64,000 nt of DNA from Lathyrus oleraceus (Eukaryota; Streptophyta; Magnoliopsida; Fabales; Fabaceae): positions 369,207,452 to 369,271,451 of the forward strand of contig NC_066583.1 in assembly GCF_024323335.1 (NCBI RefSeq). The letters run 5' to 3'. The position numbers were made by a program, and so were the translations under genes. Numbering within the stretch: position 1 is the first letter of the stretch; each line of letters begins with the position of its first letter. The notes beneath the pieces are model-generated. The model did no database searches. It saw only the letters and a list, made by a program, of their open reading frames with translations, and was not told the origin of the DNA. Shown piece by piece: positions 35,147-49,968 of the stretch.

Positions 35147-37263
35147 TTACACATCAAATTCGTCGTCATCTTCATCGTCTTCACTTGTTCTTTGATTTTG
35201 ATTTCTACTCATGGACTGCATAAATTGTCTCATTTGCTCCTCCATATCGTGTTGTCTTTTTTTCATTTCCTCTAATTCGGCCTTTAACGCCGCCTCACGC
35301 TCCGCCGTCTCTCGTCTAGCCTCTGTTAGAGCCAGTTGCCTCACCGTTTCCATCATTTCAGGTGTCAATTGTGTTGGACGGGACGTTCCTTCCCCACTTG
35401 CAACTCTATCAAATAAAGTTCTATCTCCGGTTCTGTAGTTGCCAGCCAAAGGACCAACACAAAAAAACACCCATTACGTCCCTTCCCTCCAGTGACTAAG
35501 CTCCAAATATACATATCCACGCGTGGATCAAGCGGATTAGAACCAACAGGTGTATATTGAGGATTTTCAACTAGAAATTGTGTGAGCAATCTTTGATACT
35601 CCTCCTACACATACAACAAATAAAATAATTAGATACAGTTGTGACATGAAAAGAATCCCACATATATTGTTGCCACATGAAATTCATGCCACAAACATTA
35701 TTACCACGTGAAATTCACGCCACAAAATTGATAGAATTTTAACAAAAAAAATAAAATAGAAACAACTTACTATAGTTCTTCTCGACCGATCATCAACCAA
35801 ATCCCCCGATTTTTTTGTACGGGTCTTCACAAACAACTCATTAAGTCGGGGGGGTCTTCCTTGTGCCTTAGTCTGATTAATATAAATAAATTTAATTAAA
35901 CACATAATAAATCAAAATATAATTTTAAACCGTAGTTATAATTTTTACCATCCGTTTTGCATGTTCTCCAATGCTTATACTTCCTGTAGCATTAAGGCAA
36001 CCCCCCCTTTCGGATGCTCTCATGTCTTTTGCTTTTTGAGATTTAGCTTTAAAATTATCGGTAGCCCAATAGGCAAGAAGTTCGTCAAATACTTCCTTGC
36101 CTATCCAGTTGGGACGAATATTTCGTTCTTCCCAATCAAGTCTGACACGCCTAAGCATGTCAGAAAGTCGGACAGATGTTCTTCCCCGATAATTTTTTCT
36201 AATCATATATTCATCCATTACATTCCACGTACACTTTTCCTACAATGTTGTATGACATTCAAAAAAATTGTTAGATAAGTGTTAGATAATATATTACAAT
36301 AAAATAACTAACAACAATAAAATTTATTTTACCTTAAATTTATCAAACCATTCATCTTTCTCATCCTTGGAAAGTTCTTTGAATGACTTCCAAGCTTTTT
36401 TATACATTTGTTGAATCACATGTTTTACACACTGTGCAGCTGGCCTACTCGGAGAGAAACTAAACAACAATTTGAATAAGTGTTAATTATAAACATGGAA
36501 ACATGGAAACATGTATACTAAATAAAATTTATAAATTAGATACTTACGATTTTCCACATGGCTCAATAAAATATCTGTCATCAATCATCTCATACTCTGT
36601 GGGATTTGCAGTTGGTTGCTCTAAAACATGGTCATCCTGCTGCTCCTGGTCATCCTGCTCCTCCTGCTCCTCAGGCACGGGTATATCTGTGGCACGTGGT
36701 GGGTGTGGGGTGCGAGATCCCCCATGATGCGTGGATGATGAGGGCATGTGTGTGGTAGGTGGGGTGTGGGACCTCGAAAGCGTGGATGATGATGGTGTGT
36801 TTGTGGGATGCTGGGACGACAGAGGTACCTGTGTGGGATCTGGAAAGATCCCAGACTGCATGAAGGGTGGGGGTACCTGTGAGGGATGAGGAAAACTAGA
36901 TCCCCCAGTCTGATGGTATGGTGAAGTCCCAGATGGGCTAATAAAGGATGGGTTCCCAGATGGGCTAATAAATGATGGGTTCCCAGATGGGCTAATAAAG
37001 GATGGGTTCCCAAATTGGGCCATAGGATAACCATGGGATGATAGTAGCGAGAGAAAAGGCTGTGAACCCATGGTCATGGGATCTACCTGAGTCTGTGGGG
37101 GAGGATACCCCATAGATGACTGCAGTGGCATAAAATGTTGAGAGGTCGTAGACATGGGCTCTACCTGACTCTGTGGGGGAGGACATACGGCCGACTGAGG
37201 AGCCTCACATACCCTTATCCTCGGGCGCTGCTGACCCTTACCCTTATCGGTTCGGGGCGGCAT
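35147..37263 (-). CDS. CACTA second gene (TNP1/Ptta-like), five exons, one frameshift
   Basis: Minus-strand exons 37263-36548, 36459-36333, 36239-35949, 35872-35771 and 35604-35147 join at GT-AG sites. The N-terminal part (MPPRTDKGKG...) is Pro/Ser-rich and has three tandem copies of GNPSFISPS. Exons 2-4 encode the conserved domain of plant En/Spm-type second proteins (FKELSKDEKDEWFDKF; KCTWNVMDEYMIRKNYRGR). Exon 5 has PVGSNPLDPRVDMYIW, GPLAGNYRTGDRTLFDR and a Glu/Lys-rich coiled coil with an acidic tail. Near 35460 the first part of exon 5 and the coiled coil are in different frames across a T7 run. The product would lose the coiled coil unless this is a sequencing error. In En/Spm this gene class gives the DNA-binding partner of the transposase. 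Confidence 0.65.
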
Positions 37264-37348
37264 TTTATCTACAATCAATAAACACATGTAATACATCCTA
37301 CATTAAGTAACATTACACAGTACACTAAGTAACAATACATCATACTAT

Positions 37349-40300
37349 CTATTCAAAGTCTTCATGCTCTTCATCCATACTATTGTCTTCATCTGTTCTG
37401 ATACTATCCTCGGATACAAACTCTTCACATTCTTCATCCACATCATTTTCTGTCAACAATGTGGATGCATCAACTTGATGGCCCTCAACCACTGTATCAC
37501 ACAAACTTGTAATTTGTTCAACTTCAATCACATCATTAACTTGAGAAGTTTCATCATCTTGGTAAGCGACATCTTCGACTACTACATCATCGGCTTCGAT
37601 ATGACCCAATGGTTTTGTTTTGATTACAACACACCATCCTCGTTTACGTGGCTGAGTTGAAGGATAAGGAACATAATAAACTTGCCTAACAATATGTGAC
37701 ATTATAAAAGGGTCATACTCTTTGTACCTTCGATCCATACGAATCTCAACTGTGTTATATTTCTTATCTATTTTTGTGCCTCTAGCAGATATATCATACC
37801 AATCACAATAGAACAAGACAACTTTATTTTCGTAGTCCAAGTAATTGTATACCAACTCGTAAATATGTGTTATTGTGCCATAGAAGTCGTCTTCACCACC
37901 ATCTGTAACTCCTTTCACGAACACACCACTGTTTATGGTTTTTTTCCCTTCTGTCCATGTTTGAGTGTGAAATTTATATCCGTTCACAAAGTAAGTGTGC
38001 CATTCATTTGCACTTTGAACAGGGCCTCTAGACAAGTTTCTCAAATGGATTATTTCTTGAGTAGGTGCAACAGCGCATGACAACTGCTCTTTGAACCATG
38101 CTGGAAAATAAGCATGTGTGTCACTAGTATTCGGATGTTCACCGGTGCTTTGAAAGTAGGAGGTATTGAATGCCCTACAAAGAATATCAATATAAGTTTG
38201 AGTAAAAAGTTTGACATATTTAAACAATAAAGTTAAATAGGTGGGTATACTTACTCAAGATATGGTTTAACTTCAACGCAGTTAATCAAGACATGAACAT
38301 GTGCTGCTTGCAATTCTTTTTGAGTCAGCCAATGTACATTCTTCTTACCAGATGGACGACCGGGAATACCGAAGACTGATAAGGTAAATTTACTTTTTTC
38401 ATTAATGTTAAATTCATTCCTTATGATTCTTGGAGTTAACATCAAGTGATTGAAATAATGACTGCAAAAATGTGATGTTTCCCGATGCAAATAATGTGCA
38501 CATATAGATCCTTCAACTTTAGCTTTATTTTTCACGGATCTCTTCGAATCACCCATGAATCTTTCAAACGGATACATCCACCTATATTGAACAGGGCCTC
38601 CAAGATAAGCTTCATATGCAAGATGCACAGGTAGATGTTCCATAGAGTCAAAAAAACCAGGCGGAAACACTTGTTCCAACTTACAGAGAATGACTGGAAT
38701 ATTTTTGTCCAACTTAACGATGTCATCCACTCTTAATTTTGATGCACAGATATCTCTAAAAAATTGACTAATTTCAGTGAGTGGATTAAGCACATGTTTA
38801 GGTAGTGAAGAGAACGCAATTGGAAGCAATCGTTCCATGAAAACATGGCAATCATGGCTTTTCATTCCATGCAACTTTCCGGTGCTAGAGTCAGCACACC
38901 TTGCTAAATTTGACGCATAACCATCAGGCATTCTCAATTCGTTTAACCATCGACAAATCGCTTTAGCTTCTTCGGAAGTTAGACTGTAATTAGCCTTGGG
39001 TTTTAGTAACTTCCCATTCGGTTTAACCTTCAACTCCAACTCCTTTCGATTACACAAAATCTCCATGTCCTTTCTAGCCTTCTCATTATCCTTTGTTTTA
39101 CCTTGAACATCCATCACTGTGTTAAACACGTTATCAAAAAAATTCTTCTCAATATGCATAACATCAAGATTATGTCGCAACAAATTATCTTTCCAATACG
39201 GGAGATCCCAAAAAATACTTCTTTTTGTCCAGTTATGTGTATCCCCATATCCTTCAATTCTGCAAGCTTTACCATAATCTGTGAATTTTGGCAGTTCACT
39301 AACTCGGTTCCATACTTCACCGGGTGAGAAACGAGGGGGAGGCAAGTCTGTTACTCTTATGCCTTTTTTGAAGTCATTCTTATTTCTTCGAAAGACATGA
39401 TCTTTCGGTAGGAATCTGCGGTGACAGTCAAACCACGAACTTTTCCCCCCTTTTTTCAACGTGAACGCATGAGAGTGTTCCATGCAATGCGGGCATCCCA
39501 TTTTTCCATGTGTCCCCCAACCGGACAACATGCCATATGCGGGAAAGTCGTTTATAGTCCACATCAAGGCTGCTCGCATAGTAAAGTTTTGTTTGCAAGA
39601 TATATCATAAGTCCATTCTCCAATCAATAACCTCTTCAAATCATCAATTAAAGGTTGTAAATACACATCTATTCCAGCTTTTGGACTCTTTGGACCTGGA
39701 ATGAGGCAAGTCAAAAACATGTATGGTTTTGTCATGCACATCTCAGGAGGGAGGTTGTAAGGGGTAACAATAACTGGCCAACAAGAATATCCACTTCCAG
39801 ACGCTTGGACATATGGAGTAAAACCATCAGAGCATAGTCCAAGTCTGACATTTCTAGGTTCTGCTGCAAAATCAGGATGTATCATATCGAAGTGCTTCCA
39901 TGCCGCACCATCAGATGGATGTCGCATTGTGCCCGAACTTGTTTGGTTTGTATGATGCCATGTCATTTGACTTGCACTATGCATTGAAGCAAACATTCTT
40001 TTTAACCTTGGTATGATCGGCAGATAAAACATGGACTTCACTGCCACATGTTTTTGCTTACGGTTAATGGCTTTACTGCGAACTTTGTATCTCGGACTCT
40101 TACAAAACTTACATTCCTCCAACGATCCATCATTAGTACCAAACTCATTATCGTAAAACAACATGCAACCATTAGTGCAACAGTCAATCTTTCTTACCTC
40201 TAAACCCAATTTCGACACCAACCTCTTTGCATCATAAAAACTTGTGGGAAGGTTGTCTTTCGTAGGAGTTGCGTCCAACATCATTTTTGCAAAGAATTCC

Positions 40301-40884
40301 AAACACTGGTCAGGAACATTCCAATTGGACTTGGCGGCCAATAATCTCACACACATCGATAATTTTGAGTCTGACGACCCTTCAAACAACGGCGTATTCA
40401 TTTCTTGCAACAATTGATAAAATTTTTGAGCTTCCTCATTCGGCAACTCTTCCTGATCGAAGTCTTGAGGTTCATCATAGGTCACGTTAACCCCAAAAGC
40501 ATCGCCAACCATGTCACTGATCAAACTAAATTCTTCCCGGTGTTCCATATGTGATCGACTGCTAGAAGCATGTGTAGTCGTAGTCCTTTGTACATTACTC
40601 GGCAACTGTTCTCCATTATATGTCCAAACCCAGTAATTTTTAATGAAACCCCTTCTCTTCAAATGACGTTCTACTTCCTCCGGGTCACTAATTATAGGTC
40701 TACATTCACATTCTAGACAAGGACATCTTACTCCTCCTTCGCTTAGACAACATTCTTGAGCGAAAGCCCATGTGATAAACCCTTTAACTCCTTCCTCAAA
40801 GTTCGGTTTAAGTCCACGTCTTCCTGGATACGTTCTATCGTACATCCAACTACGATAGTAATGAAAATATTCCATACTGCACAT
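37349..40884 (-). CDS. CACTA transposase, TNP2 family
   Basis: Two exons, 40884-38255 and 38174-37349, joined across an 80-bp GT-AG intron, give 1151 residues without stops. Domain order fits TNP2: a transposase-associated N terminus (MYDRTYPGRRGLKPNFEEGV, with the cysteine cluster CPCLECECR); the TNP2 core (about 250-480, including LGLCSDGFTPY and MLSGWGTHGKMGCPHC); a DUF4218-like region (about 690-820, KSHDCHVFMERLLPIAF and YRWMYPFERFM); and a DUF4216-like region in exon 2 (FYGTITHIYELVYNYLDYEN). The tail is acidic. It lies in a complete CACTA with target duplication, on the same strand as the second gene. In En/Spm the transposase cuts at the ends with help from the partner protein. The start could also be the internal Met three codons in. 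Confidence 0.9.
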
Positions 40885-42344
40885 TTACAAAATCGTTACT
40901 ATTTTAATTTCAAAAGTGATATTCCTCTATCGTCCAATTTAAAAATCGTTCTATCGTACATCCAACTAATTATTACGTACAATTTAAAAAAAATATATTA
41001 TACTATTAATAAATATATAATATAACTATTATATACTTTATTGTTTAAACTAAACATATATTTATAAAACATATACCCTAATATGTGTTATTTAAAAAAA
41101 AAAACATTTTAGACATACATATTATTCATACTAATTTTTTTTATAAACATATTTTTAATATAAAAATATATATGAAATTAATGTTTTGTTTTTTTATACA
41201 TTATTTTAAACATAATATTAATAATACAACTTCTATTTATTTAGTTATCTAAATAATATATATACACACTTATCAATTTTTACTCAAAACACTAATCTAT
41301 TATATTTTTTAAACTAACCATATTATCTAAATAATAATACAACTTCTATTTTTAGACATGATTCATATTACTTTTTCTAATAAACAAAATATTTCGTTTT
41401 TTTTTATAAATATTATTCTGTTTTAATATTTTGTTTAAAAAAAATTATATATTATATTTCTAAAAAATATAATGTGCACATATATAAAGGCATTAAATAG
41501 TTTCTAAACAAAGTAATATCAAAGTTTTAATATTTCCAAGCTTGACATGATTTTCTTTTGAAATTTATAATTTCTCTAGAAATAATTAAAAATGATTTTA
41601 TAAATAGGGTATTAATAGAGAGGATAGTATTGGTATTAATAGTATATTATATAAAATCTATTTCTAAACTATAAAAATTTAATACATAAAATATTCTATT
41701 TTTTTGTATAATACATTAAATATATAATACATTAAATATTCTGTTTTTTTAAAACTATTATATATTATATTTCTAAACAAATTCTAAACAAATTCTGTTT
41801 TAATAATACATTAGGGTATATGTTTTATAAACAAATTCTAAACAAATTCTAAATATATAATACATTAAATTTCTAAACAAATTCTATTTTAATACATAAT
41901 GTGCACAAAAACAAAATCCAGTCCAAACAAATTCGGTTTTAATACATAATAAGCACAACACATAATCCAGTCCAAACTCAATACATTTAACTAATCTGAA
42001 AATAATTAAAAAAAAATTAAATTTCACAATTTTGAATATACCTGGATGAAGACTTTGAATCTGTTTGCTCCAAATTCTTGAATGAATAATTCACTCTTAG
42101 CTATTTCTTAAAAAAAAATACAATAATTAAAATAAAATTCATATATATTAAACAGAAATGGGTTTAAGTTGAAATAATAAAAGTATTTACCTTTAAATTT
42201 CCAATTTCAAAATGGATCTGAAGCTTGAAGGAGAGAAATGGGTTGAAGGAACTTGAAGGGAAAATGGGTCTGGTGGAAGCTTGAAGAGGAAACGAAGAAG
42301 AATGAAACGGTGAAGGGAAGAGGGAGAGAAGAGGGAAGTTAAAG

Positions 42345-42770
42345 GAAAGGTTCCCACGTGGTAAACACGTCGCTATTTGCGACGTGATTTACACGCCACA
42401 AAACATTCAACGGTCATCTATAACGTCTCTCTGAACCCAGTACCCACATGCTTGTCACGTCGCTATTTGCGACGTGATTGTCATTTCGGAAATTAAATTA
42501 CACCACATGTACCCACGTGATCAGCACGTCACTAGTTGCGACGTGAATTACATTTCACAAAACATTATTTGAATTTTAAATTTAAAATAGCGACGTGATC
42601 TGCATGTCACTACCAAATTTTAATTATTTTCATTTCCCCCCAACCTGAAAAGTTGTCATTCCATTTTTTTATTATATTTTACCTTTAGCCACGTGAAATT
42701 CACGTCGTAATTGGCATTTTTTGCCACGTGCATTTCACGTCACTAAATCACGTGGCTGCACAAAGTTATT
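42345..42770. repeat. CACTA sub-terminal repeats, right end
   Basis: Repeated CACGTCGCTATTTGCGACGTGA-like palindromes and GCCACGTG motifs in both orientations mirror the left end. Confidence 0.8.
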
Positions 42771-42782
42771 CTTGTAGTGAAT

Positions 42783-43189
42783 GAGTCTAGTTTGAGCTTC
42801 AAAATAAATTTGTGTCTAACTCAAGTCAAATTACGAGTTTAACTAATTATTATTGAGTCTTGCTGAACTGAAGTGAGTTTGATTCGACTCGACTCATTTT
42901 CAGTTCTAGCGAAGGATTAGATAGTTTCCTATAAAGAAGTATGTATAAATTCTAAATGTTATTTTTGTTATATTTAAAAATTTTAAAATTCGGTTTACGT
43001 GTACAATTTATATGTTAGAGTCAAAAGGAAACTATCTTATTTAAAGCTCGAAAATAATATAAAGTGAATAAAGAGTTTAGCCTGAGTTAGCAAAAATCAT
43101 AGTATTTATTGGTATTGTTAAAAATGTCATTTTCAACCATCCAAGAAAGAGTTTGTTAAGATTTTTATTCAAAAAAATAAAGTGAAATA
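42783..43189 (+). repeat. Duplicated block, copy 1: flank before the gypsy LTR
   Basis: About 405 bp of non-coding sequence closely matches 60651-61054, for example TAGTTTGAGCTTCAAAATAAA. In both places it sits directly before the same gypsy LTR. Confidence 0.85.
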
Positions 43190-44694
43190 TGTAACACCCC
43201 AATTTAATTAATCATTTATTTATTTATTGGTTTATTTAATTTATTTATTTAAATATTAATTTATGTGATTAATGACATGTTTGGCCGGTGATGACACTTA
43301 TTGTGAATTGTCTATGATTAATTAGATTTTTGGTGGAATTTTATTAATTAGAATATGAGAAATTAAGAGAATAATAAGAGTTGGGCTTAAAGTTAAATAA
43401 TGAAAATTAGGTGATTAAGTGGAGAGAGACTTATGTTTAGTTGGACCAAAATTATAATTATAAGGAATTTAATTAAGTTACTATATATTTTAAGAGAAAT
43501 AGAAAAATAAGGGTTTTGGGGAGTTTTGTCAATACATGAAAAGAGAATAGTTAGAGAGCTTTGGAAGAGAGATATGGCTTGAGGAAGGAGACCCCATAGA
43601 GATTGCTTGTTTGTGCTTTTGCTGAATTTACAAGGTAAGTGGGGATTATTCATCTAAGGGGTGCCTTAATCGTGAAAGGATAGAGAGATTTCCCTTAACA
43701 TTCAATAGGGTTATTGGTGATGCATTGAATTCGTGATTGTTTACAGTCAGATGTGGGGCTGTATTTGTTGATGTGTTGTTGTTATTGCATGATTGTTTAT
43801 AATCAGAAGTGGGGTTGTATTTGTTGTTGTGTTGTTGTTCATTGTATTGTTATATGTCATGCATCATATGTTGTTATTTTTGTGAAAGAGTCGAGTCACG
43901 GATTCAGATGTTGAGACCAATGACTTGTCCCAAGCTCAGATGTTAGGACTTGGAGCTCATATGTTAGGGATCGGGGTTCAGATGCTAGGACTCAGTTCAT
44001 ATGAATAACCTTTTGTTGAGTTGGTACTGCATGCATGTGTTAAGTCGATGTTGCATTGCATTACATAACAGTTGTGTAGATGAGATGTTTGAGTGTTGTT
44101 GAATACTCTCGTATGGAGCTGTGTGATTTTGAATGTGATGAATAACATTGTGATTGGTGATTGATCATGATGTGGGTGAAATATGAATACATGATATTAT
44201 GGTGCATGTTTGATATACGTGTGATGTGTAATGTGTGAATCTACCCTGATCGTTTTATGCACCGATTATTATTAAAATTTATTCTCACCCCTTTTTGTGT
44301 TATTGCATATGTGCCCCTCTGGAGTATAAACAATCAGGTACCTCAGTAGGAGCTTGATGTTAAAGATGGAGTTGTGCCTCTTGAGTTGTTTTTCGATCGA
44401 GTCTATAGTTGGACTCACTCTGATATGTAACACGGGGGGAGCATGATGTTCTTTTTTTTTTACGTTGCATATCTTTCCTTTGGTTTTTATGTTGAACCAC
44501 TTTTCAAACTTATTATTGTTGAGGCTTTTTATGTCAATTATTTTATAATTTCCGCTGCTTATCAAATGATTCAATTTTCAATTATGTAGTTCATGTATGT
44601 TTTGCTGATGTATGAGTAGCATCCTACTTGAAGGACTTACGTATTATACCTGTTATATTTAATTATTTGTCGAGTCGGAAAGTAGGGTATTACA
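43190..44694 (+). mobile_element. Gypsy (Tekay-like) 5' LTR, copy 1
   Basis: Starts TGTAACACCCCAATTTAATT and ends GGGTATTACA, 1505 bp. It is followed after 3 bp by TGATATCAGAGCAGGTC, an initiator-Met primer site with one base changed. A TATA-like CTATATATTTTAAG lies near 43480. It is closely related to 61055-62564. Confidence 0.85.
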
Positions 44695-44697
44695 TAG

Positions 44698-44712
44698 TGA
44701 TATCAGAGCAGG
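44698..44712 (+). other. Gypsy primer-binding site, copy 1 (mutated)
   Basis: TGATATCAGAGCAGG, against TGGTATCAGAGCAGG in the second copy at 62568. The third base differs, a G-to-A change. Confidence 0.8.
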
Positions 44713-45172
44713 TCATTCCATCCGATCAGGTTTTTTCATGTTGTTTGCTCCCGAGTAGGCGACATGTGTGTGAACATTGTCAATGCATTATTTCTTCTAA
44801 TGTCTATTTGTTGGTATGTAGAGATATGGCTGGAAGAAACGACTGGGCTATTGTTAATGCCTTGAAGGTGATGGCTTAGGTGCTACAGGGTTAGAAGAAT
44901 CATGTTGGCGATGAATTATGTGGATTGGGGAAGTTTCAGCAAAACAATCTGCCAACCTTCAAGGGCATATATGATACAGAGGGTGCATAGGCATGGCTCA
45001 GGGAGATTGAGAAGATTTTTCGAGTGATGGCTTGCAATGAAGTTCAGCAGGTGTAGTTTGGTACTCATATGTTGTTAGAGGAAGCCAAAGACTAATGGGA
45101 CAATGCGCGTCAGAGATCGGAGGCTATAGGTATTGAGATTACTTGGGTTGTGTTTAGAGCTTATTTTCTAGA

Positions 45173-47135
<1,963 letters not shown>

Positions 47136-48072
47136 ATAAAAGGACTTTCCTAAGGTCGTGCGCAAAAAGAAGGACATCGAGTTCCTTGAGTTGAAATAAG
47201 GGAATTCAACAGTTGTTGAGTATGCTGCTAAGTTCGAAGAGTTGGTGAAGTTTTTCCCATAATATAATAGTACGACTGCTGAGGGATCGAAGTGTATCAA
47301 GTTTGAGAGTAGGTTGTGTCCCAAGATCAAGCAAGGTATTGGATATCAAGAGATCCGCCAACTTTTATGCTGGTAAATAAGTGCAGAATATATGATGAAG
47401 ATAACAGAGCCGATTTTCTCACTATAAAAGTCTTAATGAGAAGAAAGGGAAGAATCTGAATCATGGGAAGTTGTATAGTGCTCTAGCTGACAAAGAGAAG
47501 CAAAAGGCTCAGAAGATTGCAACTAGGAAAGAGCGAAGTGGGGGAGGGACTCCTACTTTGATGAGATGTTTCTAAAGTGGTGAGTTTGGGCATCATATTT
47601 CTCAGTGTAAGAGCACGACTGTGAATTACTTCAAGTGTGGGAAGCCAGGTCACCGAGTTGTTGACTGTATGAGTAATAATATGGCTTACTATAATTGTGG
47701 AGAGCATGGTCATATTAGTACTTAGTGTGAGAAATCTAAGAAGGCTCAATTTGGAGAGAATTTTTTTGCTTTTTCTAGAGAAGAGACTACTGCATCTGAT
47801 AACTTGATTCGGGGTACATGCTTTATTAATAGTATTCATTTGATTACTACCATTGATATGGGTGTCATGCATTCATTTATATTTGATGAGTATGTGAAAA
47901 GATTGAATTTGGAAATGTCTGTTATGAAGGGTAGCATGGTCATTTATACCCCAACTAATGGTTCAATGACTACTTTGTTGGTGTGTTCAAATTGTCCTTT
48001 AACAGTTTATGGTAGAGATTTTGGGATTGACTTAGTTTGTTTTGTTAGATGATAAACCTAGATCTAGAGGGC

Positions 48073-48092
48073 GGGGGGGGGGGGGGGGGGGG
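48073..48092 (+). repeat. Homopolymer G20
   Basis: Twenty consecutive G after GAGGGC, followed by TGAATAGATCCC. This GGGTGAATAG context is common near the LTR ends of legume copia elements. The run length may be inexact from sequencing. Confidence 0.9.
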
Positions 48093-48189
48093 TGAATAGA
48101 TCCCAAGTTTTAAAAAATGTATTTGAAACTTTGATTTAGAAAAAATTCGGCGCATAAGCAAGTTTCAAATATTTCCTAGATTCAAAATC

Positions 48190-49574
48190 TGAAATTCTAG
48201 TTATCAGACTTTGGATGTCACACTGGTTGTTATGACATCCAATTCTGCACAGACAGGGATTATGCAGAACTTAACAGTAAGTGCAGTAAAATAACACAAG
48301 TAATTGTTCACCCAGTTCAGTCCAACATGACCTACATCTGGGGGCTACCAAGCCAGGGAGGAAATCCACTATTAGTAGTATCAATTCAAAGCTAAACTCA
48401 CCCGTTTACAACTTATCACTTAATCCCTACCCAATGCAATTTCAATCTTAACCTAAGATCAGAGTTCCTACTCACTCCCCCTCAATCACCTCAGTGATAT
48501 TAAAGACACTTTGAAGTCACACTTCAAAAACAACTCTTGATTATGCTTCACAGCTTAAATCAAGATACACAACACTCACGCTTAAAAGCTTTGAGTGACA
48601 CAACACTTACAACTCAATGAACACCCTATGCCAAAGCTATCATCTACTTGATAATGACTTGGCTTACAAGATACGTCTAATACTAGACTCACACAAATAC
48701 AACAGTGAAGTATGATGGACACACAAAATCTTCACGCCTCAAAATCCCCGAAACTGAATGAAGGAACGCCTTCCTTTTTATATTACAGCACCTGGGCTTT
48801 TGCACCTGTATTCTCCTGAATTTAAGGTCACTCAAGTTCCCATAAATTCAACATTTAGGTTACTAACAAATAGGCTATTTGTTAGATTCATTGAATGTAA
48901 CTTGGTTGTTGATTTCCTGGATTTTCTCTCAGCTGTTGAATCCCTGAAGAATAGCCTGAGAAAAAGCTGAAACAGAAAACTGAACAACCTACAATTTAGC
49001 ATATGCTGTCAGGCATGAATGTCACGACATTCAGCTTGACATCAAGGTCCATATGCTGAGTCTGTTTTTCCAGAAAACAGACTGTACAATTTTGCTGACC
49101 TGTACATGATCAAAATGACCATACTACAGTAGCAGCTTACATTAATAAATGTCAAAGTGTCCAACTTAACATTTACACATTTGGCCTTAAGTTAGTTCTG
49201 TTATTCTCTTGAAGAACAAACTAAGTTACATGCTGAAGTATAACAGAACACCACTCTGTCTAATCTTCAGCAGCTGCTTTCAATGATGAATGTCATAACA
49301 TCCAGTTTGACATTCAGTCAGTAGGCCTTATGCCAGGTCTGGTTCTTCCTTGATAACCAGATTGCAAATAAATACTAAGTTCTAACAGAACTCCTGCTGT
49401 TCTATTCCTTAGCATCTGTTAACAGGTATGAGTGTCACAACATCCAGTTTGACATTCAATAAATCCTGTGTTAGCTAGTCCTGCAGTAACTACAATGTAG
49501 TCACACATACATGTTATGACATCAGTCAAGACATTAGTGTTTTACCATATAATGCAGCCAATTAAACACCTACA
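48190..49574 (-). repeat. Copia D 3' LTR
   Basis: Minus strand TGTAGGTGTTTAATTGGC to CTAGAATTTCA. A TATA-like ATATAAAAAGG lies at about 48775 on the minus strand. It is nearly identical to the LTR at 55007-56391. Confidence 0.92.
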
Positions 49575-49587
49575 AACTCCCCCTTTG
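49575..49587 (-). other. Copia D polypurine tract
   Basis: On the minus strand AAAGGGGGAGTT directly precedes the LTR start TGTAGGTG. Confidence 0.75.
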
Positions 49588-49968
49588 GCAAATTTTTGGC
49601 TAAAACACTTTGATCCCCATAACAGAGTTCATAGCAGCGGAATCACACACCTAGCAGGAAAAAATACTAGCTAATACACTCAGAGTGGCAGCACACACAC
49701 ACACATGGAAGTTAAATAACAACTTCACACAGCAGCACCCACACAGTTGCTGCAGGGGAAGGGAATCTTCAGATCTGTCATGAGAGTCTGTTGTAGAGAC
49801 CCACTCTGTTTGTCAGGGGTGGTGTGGTGGTTATTACTCCCCCTTTTTGTCAAAAATGTTGCCAAAGCCAACAACATAGCCAGAGCACAATAACAGAGTT
49901 CCAGACTTGGTTTTACTTCACAGTTTCAACCAAGTTAACATCCCCTTGATCTTGCTTCACAGCTTCGA

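Larger units (their letters stand above)
34605..42779 (-). mobile_element. Complete autonomous-type CACTA (En/Spm) transposon, 8175 bp
   Basis: It starts CACTACAAGAAAAACT and ends AGTTATTCTTGTAGTG, with terminal inverted repeats beginning CACTACAAGAA. It is flanked by a perfect 3-bp duplication AAT (34602-34604 and 42780-42782), as expected for CACTA elements. Both ends hold clusters of a short GCCACGTGA/CACGTCGC motif, the sub-terminal repeats typical of the superfamily. Two minus-strand genes lie inside: TNP2 transposase (37349-40884) and a TNP1/TNPA-like gene (35147-37263). About 1.4 kb of AT-rich sequence at 40885-42340 would hold the promoter and 5' leader. The transposase frame is intact, so the element may be young or recently active. 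Confidence 0.93.

Noticed and set aside
36621..37034. 137-codon minus-strand frame with LGTHHLLAHLGTHPLLA repeats
   Set aside because: Out-of-frame reading of the GNPSFISPS repeats in the CACTA second gene.
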